Below are positions 1 to 5,532 of a DNA stretch of 7,947 bases, one piece after another. The notes below the pieces were generated by a model. That model was not told the origin of the DNA. It did no database searches and was given only the letters and a program-made list of their open reading frames with translations. This DNA is from an uncultured Clostridia bacterium. Lineage in GTDB: Bacteria > Bacillota > Clostridia > HGM11514. Location: the NCBI GenBank assembly GCA_902478725.1, contig CABSMD010000116.1:1-7947 (forward strand), read 5' to 3'. Numbering within the stretch: the first letter of the stretch is position 1; every line of letters starts with the position of its first letter. The position numbers and the translations under genes were made by a program.

Positions 1-1
1 T

Positions 2-382
2 TCAAACCGTCTGAGACCGGTTTTGAAATTGGGGATGTTTGAATCATCCGTGTCGGGGAGTGGTAAGCATTCAAAAGAATACGCGGAATTTGAAAGGCGT
101 GTGGAAGCGCTTCCGAACGCCGCAAGGATAAAGCAGTTAATTTATAAAAACCACACCTCATGTATTTGCTGCGGCGGATGCTGCAAAACATTTGGAACCA
201 CCCATCCCTCGCAGCTTGGAAGGCGCGCCGTGATTTTTGGAAGAAGGGTGCGACAGTGCGGCGGAAAATATCAGCTGTGGATCAGCTCTTTTACCAAGGA
301 AAACCTTGCAATTGCAAAAGATATCATCCGGATTAATTATGAGATAGCCGGAATGAAAAAATTAGAATTATTACCTGTGTAA
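2..382 (+). CDS. Cys-rich protein of unknown function, 5'-truncated by the window edge
   Basis: I do not recognise this protein. The frame is open from the first bases of the window to a TAA at 380-382. No good Shine-Dalgarno site precedes either possible internal start (TTG at 23, ATG at 35), so I read it as the C-terminal part of a longer gene. The codons look genuinely coding. The most distinctive feature is a cysteine cluster at 161-184 with the pattern C-x-C-C-G-G-C-C, followed by another Cys near 257. This could bind a metal, but the spacing matches no zinc-ribbon or iron-sulfur motif I know. An acidic/basic stretch (AEFERRVEAL) precedes the cluster and a probably helical segment (NLAIAKDIIRINYEIAG) follows it. 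There is no signal peptide or membrane segment in the visible part. No terminator is visible between its stop and the promoter at 407. Confidence 0.6.
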   Translation, partial: SNRLRPVLKLGMFESSVSGSGKHSKEYAEFERRVEALPNAARIKQLIYKNHTSCICCGGCCKTFGTTHPSQLGRRAVIFGRRVRQCGGKYQLWISSFTKENLAIAKDIIRINYEIAGMKKLELLPV

Positions 383-406
383 GCCACGGGAAAATGACAA
401 AAACAG

Positions 407-435
407 TTGACAGGTTTGTTTTTCTGTGATAAAAT
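407..435 (+). promoter_or_regulatory. Housekeeping (sigma-A type) promoter of the T-box transcript
   Basis: A perfect -35 box TTGACA (407-412) is followed after exactly 17 bases by the -10 box TAAAAT (430-435). A TG dinucleotide sits one base upstream of the -10 (427-428), making an extended -10. Transcription would start near 442, just before stem I of the T-box leader. The promoter begins 25 bases after the upstream stop codon, so the acyl-CoA ligase is an independent unit. Confidence 0.85.
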
Positions 436-664
436 AAATAAAACTTTACTTCTTTTTAAAGGCTATGACGGAGAAAAAAGTATAGGAACCCTTTTTCAGA
501 GAGCCGGCGGTTGGTGCAAGCCGGAAAAGGACATATATGACACTCACTCTATCAGCCGCATTGCTGAACGCATCAGTAGGCAATGCCGGGTTTGTCCCGT
601 TACAGGCAAAGGGTTTGCGGATTTTGCGAACCTGTTGAGGCGGTTGTGGTGACATAACCGTAAA

Positions 665-692
665 TTTGGGTGGTAACACGGATTTTCGTCCC
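665..692 (+). promoter_or_regulatory. T-box antiterminator element
   Basis: GGG (668-670) pairs with CCC (690-692) and ACG (678-680) with CGT (687-689). They flank the 7-base bulge TGGTAAC (671-677), whose UGGU would pair with the ACCA end of an uncharged tRNA. The CCC strand is shared with the downstream terminator, so the two structures exclude each other. Confidence 0.85.
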
Positions 693-717
693 TTGCAGAG
701 TATGCAAGGGATTTTTT
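689..717 (+). terminator. T-box-controlled Rho-independent terminator
   Basis: A perfect stem TCCCTTGCA (689-697)/TGCAAGGGA (703-711) with loop GAGTA is followed by six T (712-717). It lies six bases before the Shine-Dalgarno site of the ligase gene. It forms when charged tRNA fails to stabilise the antiterminator. Confidence 0.92.
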
Positions 718-722
718 ATGTT

Positions 723-729
723 AAGGAGG
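723..729 (+). promoter_or_regulatory. Ribosome binding site that fixes a TTG start
   Basis: AAGGAGG lies 8 bases before TTG 738. It is the only strong Shine-Dalgarno site here. It sets the ligase start downstream of the terminator and rules out the longer in-frame start at 666, which lies inside the T-box. Confidence 0.85.
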
Positions 730-737
730 TCATTGAA

Positions 738-2429
738 TTGAAAGACAGAGATCCAAAATTTGTAGAGGCCGAATTTATTAATATGACGCTGGGCGATTTT
801 TTAGATGATATCGCCGCAAAGTATCCTGACAATGACGCGCTGGTCTATGTCAGCCGCGGCCTGCGGTATTCTTATAGGGAGTTTAACGAGGTTTGCCGTC
901 AGGCGGCCAAAGGCTTTTTGAAGATGGGTATTAAAAAGGGTGACCACGTTGCCATGTGGGCGACCAACTATGCCGAGTGGGTCATCACGATGTTTGCCAC
1001 CGCCAAGATCGGCGCGGTGCTGGTTACTGTGAACACCAACTATAAGATTTTTGAGGCGGAATACCTGCTCAAGCAGTCCGATTCCAATACGCTCCTTTTG
1101 ATCAACGGCTTGAAGGACACCAGTTATGTGGACATCATCAACCGCCTGTGTCCGGAGCTCAAAGATTCGAAACCGGGAGAACTGCATTCGGAAAAGCTGC
1201 CAGTGCTGAGAAATGTGATTTATCTGGACGAAGGCCGTCCGGACGGGATGTTTACTTGGAACGACCTGATGGAGATGGGCAACGAGGTATCGGATGAGGA
1301 GCTGGCGCGGGTGCAAAGCAGCCTGGACATCTATGATGTCGTCAATATGCAGTATACCTCTGGCACGACCGGGTTTCCAAAAGGCGTCATGCTGACCCAT
1401 CATAATATCTTAAACGATGGGTTTTATATCGGCGAATGTATGAAATTTACATACAAAGACCGCTTGTGTATTCCGGTGCCGTTCTTCCATTGTTTCGGCT
1501 GTGTGCTGGCGATCCTGGCCTGTGTGACGCATGGAACGACGATGGTTCCAGTGGAGGTGTACAGTCCGACGGCGGTCATGAACGCGATCCAGACGGAAAA
1601 ATGCACGGCGGTGCATGGCGTTCCGACCATGTTTATCTTCATGCTGGAGCATCCTGACTTTGAAAAATATGACCTGTCCAGCCTGCGCACCGGCATCATG
1701 GCAGGATCTCCGTGCCCGATCAAGGTCATGCGGCAGGTGATCGACCGGATGGGGATGCGCGAAATCGTTATATCCTATGGGCAGACCGAATGTTCCCCTG
1801 TGATTACCATGACCACCACCGATGACCCGATCGAAAAGCGGGTTGCGACCGTCGGCAAGCGTATGCCGGGTGTGGAGATCAAGATCGTCGACCCGGAAAC
1901 GAACGAGATTCTTCCCAACGGCGAAAAGGGAGAAATCTGTACCCGCGGCTATGTCGTCATGAAGGGATACTATAACATGGAGGAGGCGACTCGCCAGGCA
2001 ATCGACGAGGAAGGCTGGCTGCATACCGGCGATCTGGGGATCGAAGACGAGGACGGGTATTTCCACATCCAGGGACGAATTAAGGATATGATTATTCGCG
2101 GCGGAGAGAACATCTATCCGCGTGAGATTGAAGAACTTTTTTATACCAATGACAAAGTCAGCGACGTGCAGGTGGTCGGCGTGCCAAGCAAGGAGTTGGG
2201 CGAGGAGGTCATGGCCTTTATCATTCTTGCGGAGGGGCAGGAGGCGACCGAAGAGGAGATGAAGCAGTTTGTCAGGGACAACATGTCCCGCCACAAGGTA
2301 CCTAAATACATCGCGTTTATTGATGAATTTCCGATGACCGCCAGCGGCAAGATTCAAAAATTCAAGTTGCGCGATATGGGGATCGAGCTGCTTAATCTGC
2401 AGGAAGACGCGACAATCGAGACGGCCTGA
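738..2429 (+). CDS. AMP-forming acyl-CoA synthetase (acyl-CoA ligase), T-box regulated
   Basis: The 563-residue enzyme should activate a carboxylic acid with ATP to an acyl-adenylate and then form the CoA thioester in the cytoplasm. The ANL-superfamily motifs are complete: YTSGTTGFPKG at 206-216 (phosphate loop), YGQTE at 347-351, GWLHTGDLG around 426-434 with the ribose-binding Asp 432, the hinge GRIKDMIIRGGENIYP around 446-460, and the catalytic Lys 538 in ASGKIQK. Length and motifs fit FadD/medium-chain acyl-CoA ligases. No signal peptide or membrane segment is present. The TTG start is chosen because AAGGAGG lies 8 bases upstream and the longer frame runs through the leader. The gene is monocistronic, between the T-box and the terminator at 2528. 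The substrate cannot be read from sequence. The probable Leu specifier suggests a branched-chain acid such as isovalerate, which anaerobes can carboxylate back towards leucine. That is inference; a general fatty-acid or aryl-acid ligase is equally possible. Confidence 0.93.
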   Translation: MKDRDPKFVEAEFINMTLGDFLDDIAAKYPDNDALVYVSRGLRYSYREFNEVCRQAAKGFLKMGIKKGDHVAMWATNYAEWVITMFATAKIGAVLVTVNTNYKIFEAEYLLKQSDSNTLLLINGLKDTSYVDIINRLCPELKDSKPGELHSEKLPVLRNVIYLDEGRPDGMFTWNDLMEMGNEVSDEELARVQSSLDIYDVVNMQYTSGTTGFPKGVMLTHHNILNDGFYIGECMKFTYKDRLCIPVPFFHCFGCVLAILACVTHGTTMVPVEVYSPTAVMNAIQTEKCTAVHGVPTMFIFMLEHPDFEKYDLSSLRTGIMAGSPCPIKVMRQVIDRMGMREIVISYGQTECSPVITMTTTDDPIEKRVATVGKRMPGVEIKIVDPETNEILPNGEKGEICTRGYVVMKGYYNMEEATRQAIDEEGWLHTGDLGIEDEDGYFHIQGRIKDMIIRGGENIYPREIEELFYTNDKVSDVQVVGVPSKELGEEVMAFIILAEGQEATEEEMKQFVRDNMSRHKVPKYIAFIDEFPMTASGKIQKFKLRDMGIELLNLQEDATIETA

Positions 2430-2473
2430 TGTTACAACCCCTTTGCTGTAGAAGGAAAAAATATTTGCTCATT

Positions 2474-2491
2474 TGATAAAAACGCTTATCA
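2474..2491 (+). repeat. Perfect inverted repeat TGATAA-N6-TTATCA
   Basis: Two 6-base arms (2474-2479 and 2486-2491) are exact reverse complements separated by AAACGC. The element lies between the ligase stop codon and its terminator. It resembles an operator half-site pair more than a stable hairpin. It does not fit FNR spacing (TTGAT-N4-ATCAA), and its symmetry axis is off by one base for a cre site. Its function is unknown. Confidence 0.35.
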
Positions 2492-2527
2492 CACCTTTTA
2501 AAAATAATTTTAGTAAGTATAATGATT

Positions 2528-2556
2528 CAGCGCGGATTTAACCCGCGCTGTTTTTT
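2528..2556 (+). terminator. Rho-independent terminator of the acyl-CoA ligase gene
   Basis: The GC-rich 8-bp stem CAGCGCGG (2528-2535)/CCGCGCTG (2543-2550) with loop ATTTAAC is followed by six T. It sits about 100 bases after the ligase stop and ends that transcript before the ATPase gene. Confidence 0.93.
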
Positions 2557-2600
2557 ATCCAGTGTTAAATTGGCTGGTATCAAGACAAGGCATACTGGAA

Positions 2601-2606
2601 TATAAT
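2601..2606 (+). promoter_or_regulatory. Candidate -10 box for the downstream ATPase gene
   Basis: A consensus TATAAT lies 23 bases before the ATG. No good -35 is found at 16-18 bases: 2578-2583 reads TATCAA and 2577-2582 reads GTATCA. The predicted leader would be under 20 bases, with the Shine-Dalgarno at its 5' end. The promoter is therefore weak, activator-dependent, or read by another sigma factor. Confidence 0.4.
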
Positions 2607-2629
2607 AACCCAGAGAAGGAGGTTTTGCC

Positions 2630-3610
2630 ATGAATTATTTTCTTGATACGGTTGGATCGCAGGGATTTTACAGCTTCCCCAAGCCGGGCTGTATGCTGAC
2701 GGTTGGCTATCCGGACGAGTTGGTGGAGAAACTGGTGGAACAGGTGAGCACCGTTGCCGAGGCGCAGGGACGCCGCGCCGACCAAATCCACAACTTTTTA
2801 AATGACAGCGTATGCGGCGTGGTAGTCGATGAAGCTGGCTTTGTCAATCTGCCGCTTTTTTCGCCCTCACGGGGCAGCCATGTGTTTGACCTGTTCTATA
2901 ATGACAAGCTATGCGGGGCAGAAACCGCCCTGCGTTGTGCGGGGGAGCACTTTAAAGCCGCTTTGGGAATCCATGACGACTGGGAAAAAATTTACATTTC
3001 CAACATGAGCTTCTCTACCCTGAATCAATTAACAGTAAGTATGATCGAAAAACTGATCGGAGAGAGACACATGGATAAAACCGGCCGGCGCGCCGACCGC
3101 TTTTTGGGGGCCGCTACGGCGGATGGATCGGTGGATTACATCGGCGATATTACCGATGGCGTGTCCAAACGCTACCTGATCAAAGGAAGACCGGGAACCG
3201 GAAAATCCACCTTTATGAAAAAGATAGCCGAGCAGGCACTTTCGCACGGCTTTGATACCGAGGTGTACCATTGCTCGTTCGACCCGAGCAGCCTGGATAT
3301 GATTATCATGCGCGAGCTGGACGTCTGCCTGTTTGACAGCACCGCACCGCATGAGTATTTCCCTTCCCGCGCAAACGACGAAATCATTGATATCTATGAG
3401 ATTGCGGTCACAAACGGCACCGACGAACGCTACGCCGATGAGCTTGCAAAAATCAAAACCGCCTACGCCGCCGAGATTACCCTTGCCCGTGAACAGCTCA
3501 AAAAGTTGAAAAGTTATGATGACGAGGTACAGGAATACTATCTCGCCTCGGTCGATCCCCAGCGTTTTATGGAAGTGGAGGAGAAAATCATCCAAAACCT
3601 GTTGCAATAG
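2630..3610 (+). CDS. Tandem-domain P-loop NTPase, PRK06851-like, with a degenerate N-terminal half
   Basis: This 326-residue cytoplasmic protein resembles the PRK06851-type ATPases of Firmicutes, whose role is not known to me. Walker A GRPGTGKST is at 186-194, after RYLIK. It is followed by YHCSFDPSSLD (213-223) and LFDSTAPHEYFPSR (234-247), then a charged, probably coiled stretch (about 265-300). The protein is an internal duplication. VVVDEAGF and LFSPSR plus FDLFY of the first half (about 64-90) match LFDSTAPHEYFPSR plus IDIYE of the second. HDDWEKIYISNMSF (115-128) matches YDDEVQEYYLASVDP (296-310). Where the first half should have its P-loop, after QGFYSF, it reads GYPDELVEKL with no GxxGxGKS/T, so nucleotide binding there is probably lost. 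The ATG has AGAAGGAGG (2614-2622) upstream. The gene stands alone after a terminator. Its last codons overlap the -35 box of the hydG-operon promoter, and no terminator of its own is seen. Confidence 0.85.
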   Translation: MNYFLDTVGSQGFYSFPKPGCMLTVGYPDELVEKLVEQVSTVAEAQGRRADQIHNFLNDSVCGVVVDEAGFVNLPLFSPSRGSHVFDLFYNDKLCGAETALRCAGEHFKAALGIHDDWEKIYISNMSFSTLNQLTVSMIEKLIGERHMDKTGRRADRFLGAATADGSVDYIGDITDGVSKRYLIKGRPGTGKSTFMKKIAEQALSHGFDTEVYHCSFDPSSLDMIIMRELDVCLFDSTAPHEYFPSRANDEIIDIYEIAVTNGTDERYADELAKIKTAYAAEITLAREQLKKLKSYDDEVQEYYLASVDPQRFMEVEEKIIQNLLQ

Positions 3611-3630
3611 GAAGGAAAGTGTGATAAAAT
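3602..3630 (+). promoter_or_regulatory. Promoter of the TM1266-hydG operon
   Basis: The -35 box TTGCAA (3602-3607) overlaps the last codons of the ATPase gene. After 17 bases comes TAAAAT (3625-3630), with TG one base upstream (3622-3623), an extended -10. Transcription would start near 3637, just before the structured leader. Confidence 0.75.
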
Positions 3631-3642
3631 AATAACAAACAA

Positions 3643-3752
3643 AACCTAAACCGAAAGGGGCTACCCTGACGGGGCAGGTTGGCAGGTCTTAAAAATCGTT
3701 CCTGAAACAGGCCGGAAAACTCTGGCTGCCAAGGCGGTGGATGAAAATATGG
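3643..3752 (+). ncRNA. Structured leader, candidate riboswitch aptamer upstream of the hydG operon
   Basis: This untranslated region folds by eye into a compact multi-helix RNA. The parts are a small CCGAAAGG hairpin (3651-3658); CCUG-ACGGGG-CAGG (3665-3678); a central helix UUGGCAG (3679-3685)/CUGCCAA (3726-3732); and, inside it, CCUG-AAA-CAGG (3701-3711) next to CCGGA-AAAC-UCUGG (3712-3725). Helices abut with no unpaired bases at 3678/3679, 3711/3712 and 3725/3726. ACCG (3650-3653) could pair with CGGU (3735-3738) to close the whole element, as an alternative to the small hairpin. The next bases, GGAU (3739-3742), can pair with AUCC (3755-3758) of the terminator stem, giving an antiterminator. 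I cannot match it to TPP, SAM, cobalamin, M-box, c-di-GMP-I, ZTP, fluoride, guanidine-I or Moco signatures from memory. The G-rich GGGGCAGG/GGCAGG and the junction-like fold make the NiCo (czcD) class worth testing, at low confidence. Confidence 0.65.
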
Positions 3753-3788
3753 AAATCCTATGCCTTTTTCGCATAGGATTTTATTTTT
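3753..3788 (+). terminator. Rho-independent terminator in the hydG-operon leader (attenuator)
   Basis: A perfect 11-bp stem AAATCCTATGC (3753-3763)/GCATAGGATTT (3771-3781) with loop CTTTTTC is followed by ATTTTT. It ends two bases before the Shine-Dalgarno of the first gene. A terminator placed between a promoter and its own gene implies conditional read-through. The ATCC of its 5' arm can instead pair with GGAT at 3739-3742. Confidence 0.9.
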
Positions 3789-3803
3789 GAAGGGGGCGGC
3801 AGT

Positions 3804-4055
3804 ATGGATACCAGGATTGCCTTGATCGGCATCATTGTAGAGAATATGGAGGTAACAGATAGGTTAAACGCCATCCTGCATGAATACCATCCGTATATCG
3901 TGGGCAGGATGGGGATTCCATACCACAGCAAGGACGTTTGTATCATCAGCGTTGTGATCGACGCGGAGAACAACGTCATCAGCTCTTTGGCGGGTCGTTT
4001 GGGAATGCTGGACGGAATCAGCGTAAAAACCGTGTATTCCAAGACCGGAAAATAA
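3804..4055 (+). CDS. TM1266-family putative regulator of the iron-only hydrogenase system
   Basis: This 83-residue protein matches the small TM1266 family, found beside [FeFe]-hydrogenase maturation genes. The family has an ACT-like/NikR C-domain-like ferredoxin fold and a presumed, unproven, regulatory role. Typical features seen are the N-terminal strand RIALIGIIVEN, the helix VTDRLNAILHEY, the segment IVGRMGIPYHSKDVCIISVVID and the C-terminal half LAGRLGMLDGISVKTVYSK. No DNA-binding domain, cysteine metal site or membrane segment is visible beyond this single domain. The ATG is preceded by AAGGGGG (3790-3796). The gene is first in the operon, directly after the leader terminator and 16 bases before hydG, with which it is surely cotranscribed. 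Confidence 0.9.
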   Translation: MDTRIALIGIIVENMEVTDRLNAILHEYHPYIVGRMGIPYHSKDVCIISVVIDAENNVISSLAGRLGMLDGISVKTVYSKTGK

Positions 4056-4071
4056 AAAAGGGGGATTCATT

Positions 4072-5484
4072 ATGTACCGTGTAGATTCCATGCGCGCCAC
4101 CGAGTTTATCGATGACGGCGAGATCAACGAAACCCTGCAGTATGCAGAACAAAACAAATCCAACCGCGCGCTGGTGGAGGCAATTTTGGAAAAGGCCAAG
4201 GCTTTGAAGGGCCTGACCCACCGTGAGGCGGCGGTGCTGCTTGATTGCGACATCAGCGAGCTGAACCGGAGGATGTTTGGTTTGGCCGAGGAGATCAAGA
4301 AAAAATTTTATGGCAACCGAATTGTCATGTTCGCGCCGCTATACCTGTCCAACTATTGCGTCAATGGCTGTACCTACTGTCCCTACCACCACGCAAACAA
4401 ACATATTGCGCGCAAAAAGCTGACGCAGGAGGATATCGTCCGTGAGGTTACCGCCTTACAGGATATGGGGCATAAACGCCTGGCGCTCGAAACCGGCGAG
4501 GATCCGGTGAACTGTCCCATTGAGTATGTGCTTGAAAGTATCCACACGATCTACAGCATCAAGCATAAAAATGGTGCGATCCGCCGTGTCAACGTCAATA
4601 TTGCCGCAACCACAGTGGAAAATTACCGCAAATTGAAGGACGCCGGAATCGGAACCTATATCCTCTTTCAGGAAACTTACCATAAGGAAAATTATGAAGC
4701 ACTGCATCCCACCGGCCCGAAGCATGACTATGCCTATCACACCGAGGCGATGGACCGCGCAATGGAGGGCGGGATCGACGACGTGGGGCTTGGTGTTCTC
4801 TATGGCCTGAACCTTTACCGCTATGATTTTGTCGGCCTGCTCATGCACGCTGAGCATTTGGAGGCGGTGCATGGCGTGGGGCCGCACACCATCAGTGTGC
4901 CGCGTATCCGCCCGGCGGACGACGTGAACCCGGATGATTTTGAAAACGCCATTTCGGATGAAATTTTTGAAAAAATTGTGGCGGTGCTCCGCATCGCCGT
5001 GCCCTATACCGGCCTGATCGTATCGACACGGGAATCCCAAAAGACCCGTGAGAAGGTGCTGCATCTGGGCATCTCTCAGATCAGCGGCGCGTCGCGTACC
5101 TCCGTGGGCGGCTACGCGGAGGAAGAGGAGGAAAATTCCGCCCAGTTTGATGTCAGCGATAACCGCACCTTAGACGAGGTGGTCAACTGGCTGCTCGGTA
5201 TGGGCTATATCCCCAGCTTCTGCACCGCCTGTTACCGCGAGGGACGCACCGGGGATCGCTTTATGCAACTGGTCAAGTCCGGTCAGATCGCAAACTGCTG
5301 CCAGCCCAACGCACTAATGACCCTGAAAGAATATTTGGAGGATTACGCCTCGGAGGACACCCGCAAAAAGGGAGAGGAACTGATCCGTCGGGAGGCATAT
5401 CATATTCCGAACGAAAAGGTAAAGGGGATCGTGCTCGAACGGCTTGAGAAGATTGCAAAGGGCGAACGGGATTTCCGGTTCTAG
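4072..5484 (+). CDS. hydG: [FeFe]-hydrogenase H-cluster maturase HydG (radical SAM tyrosine lyase)
   Basis: HydG cleaves tyrosine with a SAM-derived radical to p-cresol and dehydroglycine and converts the latter to the CO and CN ligands of an Fe-CO-CN synthon for the [FeFe]-hydrogenase active site. At 470 residues it has the usual HydG length. The radical SAM cluster motif C-VNG-C-TY-C is at Cys 96, 100 and 103, after APLYLSNY. The C-terminal auxiliary-cluster motif C-TA-C then 22 residues then C is present at Cys 384, 387 and 410. This motif separates HydG from ThiH. Other HydG-like segments are LALETGEDP, ILFQETYH, GVGPHTISVPRIRPA (about 268-282, with His 272 a candidate ligand of the dangler iron) and ISGASRTSVGGY. 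The ATG has AAAAAAGGGGG upstream. hydE, hydF and hydrogenase structural genes are not in the window, so maturation genes must lie elsewhere. No terminator follows, so transcription probably continues into the gene at 5533. Confidence 0.97.
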   Translation: MYRVDSMRATEFIDDGEINETLQYAEQNKSNRALVEAILEKAKALKGLTHREAAVLLDCDISELNRRMFGLAEEIKKKFYGNRIVMFAPLYLSNYCVNGCTYCPYHHANKHIARKKLTQEDIVREVTALQDMGHKRLALETGEDPVNCPIEYVLESIHTIYSIKHKNGAIRRVNVNIAATTVENYRKLKDAGIGTYILFQETYHKENYEALHPTGPKHDYAYHTEAMDRAMEGGIDDVGLGVLYGLNLYRYDFVGLLMHAEHLEAVHGVGPHTISVPRIRPADDVNPDDFENAISDEIFEKIVAVLRIAVPYTGLIVSTRESQKTREKVLHLGISQISGASRTSVGGYAEEEEENSAQFDVSDNRTLDEVVNWLLGMGYIPSFCTACYREGRTGDRFMQLVKSGQIANCCQPNALMTLKEYLEDYASEDTRKKGEELIRREAYHIPNEKVKGIVLERLEKIAKGERDFRF

Positions 5485-5518
5485 GGCTATTGTGGATCAG
5501 TATCGGCACACGATGTAT

Positions 5519-5524
5519 GGGAGG
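5519..5524 (+). promoter_or_regulatory. Ribosome binding site that fixes a TTG start
   Basis: GGGAGG lies 8 bases before TTG 5533. The ATG at 5513 is in another frame and overlaps this site, so TTG is the best start. Confidence 0.7.
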
Positions 5525-5532
5525 CGGACCGA

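Larger units (their letters stand above)
442..717 (+). ncRNA. T-box riboswitch leader, probable tRNA-Leu specifier (CUC)
   Basis: The leader senses the charging state of a tRNA and switches between an antiterminator and a terminator. All canonical parts are visible. Stem I closes with GGCU (461-464)/AGCC (554-557). It carries a kink-turn-like ATGA, GGAG (470-473)/CTCT (547-550), AGTA (479-482) of the specifier loop, a distal helix (489-496/525-530), the AGAGAG element (498-503) and the apical GGTTGGTGCAA loop (509-519) closed by CCGGC/GCCGG. Stem II is GCATTGC (558-564)/GCAATGC (580-586). It is followed by CGGG-TTTGT-CCCG (587-599), a further helix GGTTTGC (612-618)/GCGAACC (626-632), and an 8-bp stem III with a GUGA loop (641-660). 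The T-box GGGTGGTAACACGG lies at 668-681. The specifier aligns best as CTC at 543-545 (Leu). The UGGN base is U (674), which pairs with discriminator A73 as in tRNA-Leu. A Thr (ACU) register is one base away and cannot be excluded by eye. Confidence 0.93.

Noticed and set aside
407..652. Open frame of 81 codons over the leader region
   Set aside because: It begins with the -35 box TTG and runs through the promoter and conserved T-box helices; there is no ribosome binding site and the RNA structure explains the sequence.
666..737. Longer N-terminus of the acyl-CoA ligase from TTG 666
   Set aside because: This start lies inside the T-box and the extension would cross the terminator; AAGGAGG at 723-729 points to TTG 738.
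1410..2357. Long antisense open frame (315 codons) opposite the ligase
   Set aside because: It mirrors the well-supported ligase codons, its translation is His-rich and resembles no family, and no promoter or ribosome binding site serves it. The shorter antisense frame at 801-1403 is rejected for the same reason.
2474..2491. FNR, Fur or cre site
   Set aside because: The arm spacing (6) and sequence do not match FNR (4-base spacer) or Fur, and the cre consensus would need a different axis of symmetry with several mismatches.
2518..2523. TATAAT as a promoter -10
   Set aside because: It has no adequate -35, and transcription would begin at the terminator hairpin 2528-2556, giving no useful product.
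3643..3788. Second T-box or a TPP riboswitch before hydG
   Set aside because: The GGGTGG-type T-box sequence and apical GGTTGGTG loop are absent, as are the CTGAGA and ACCTGAT blocks of TPP. HydG resembles ThiH, which made TPP worth checking.
4072..5484. ThiH (thiamine biosynthesis tyrosine lyase) instead of HydG
   Set aside because: The 470-residue length, the C-terminal CX2CX22C motif and the TM1266-family neighbour identify HydG.
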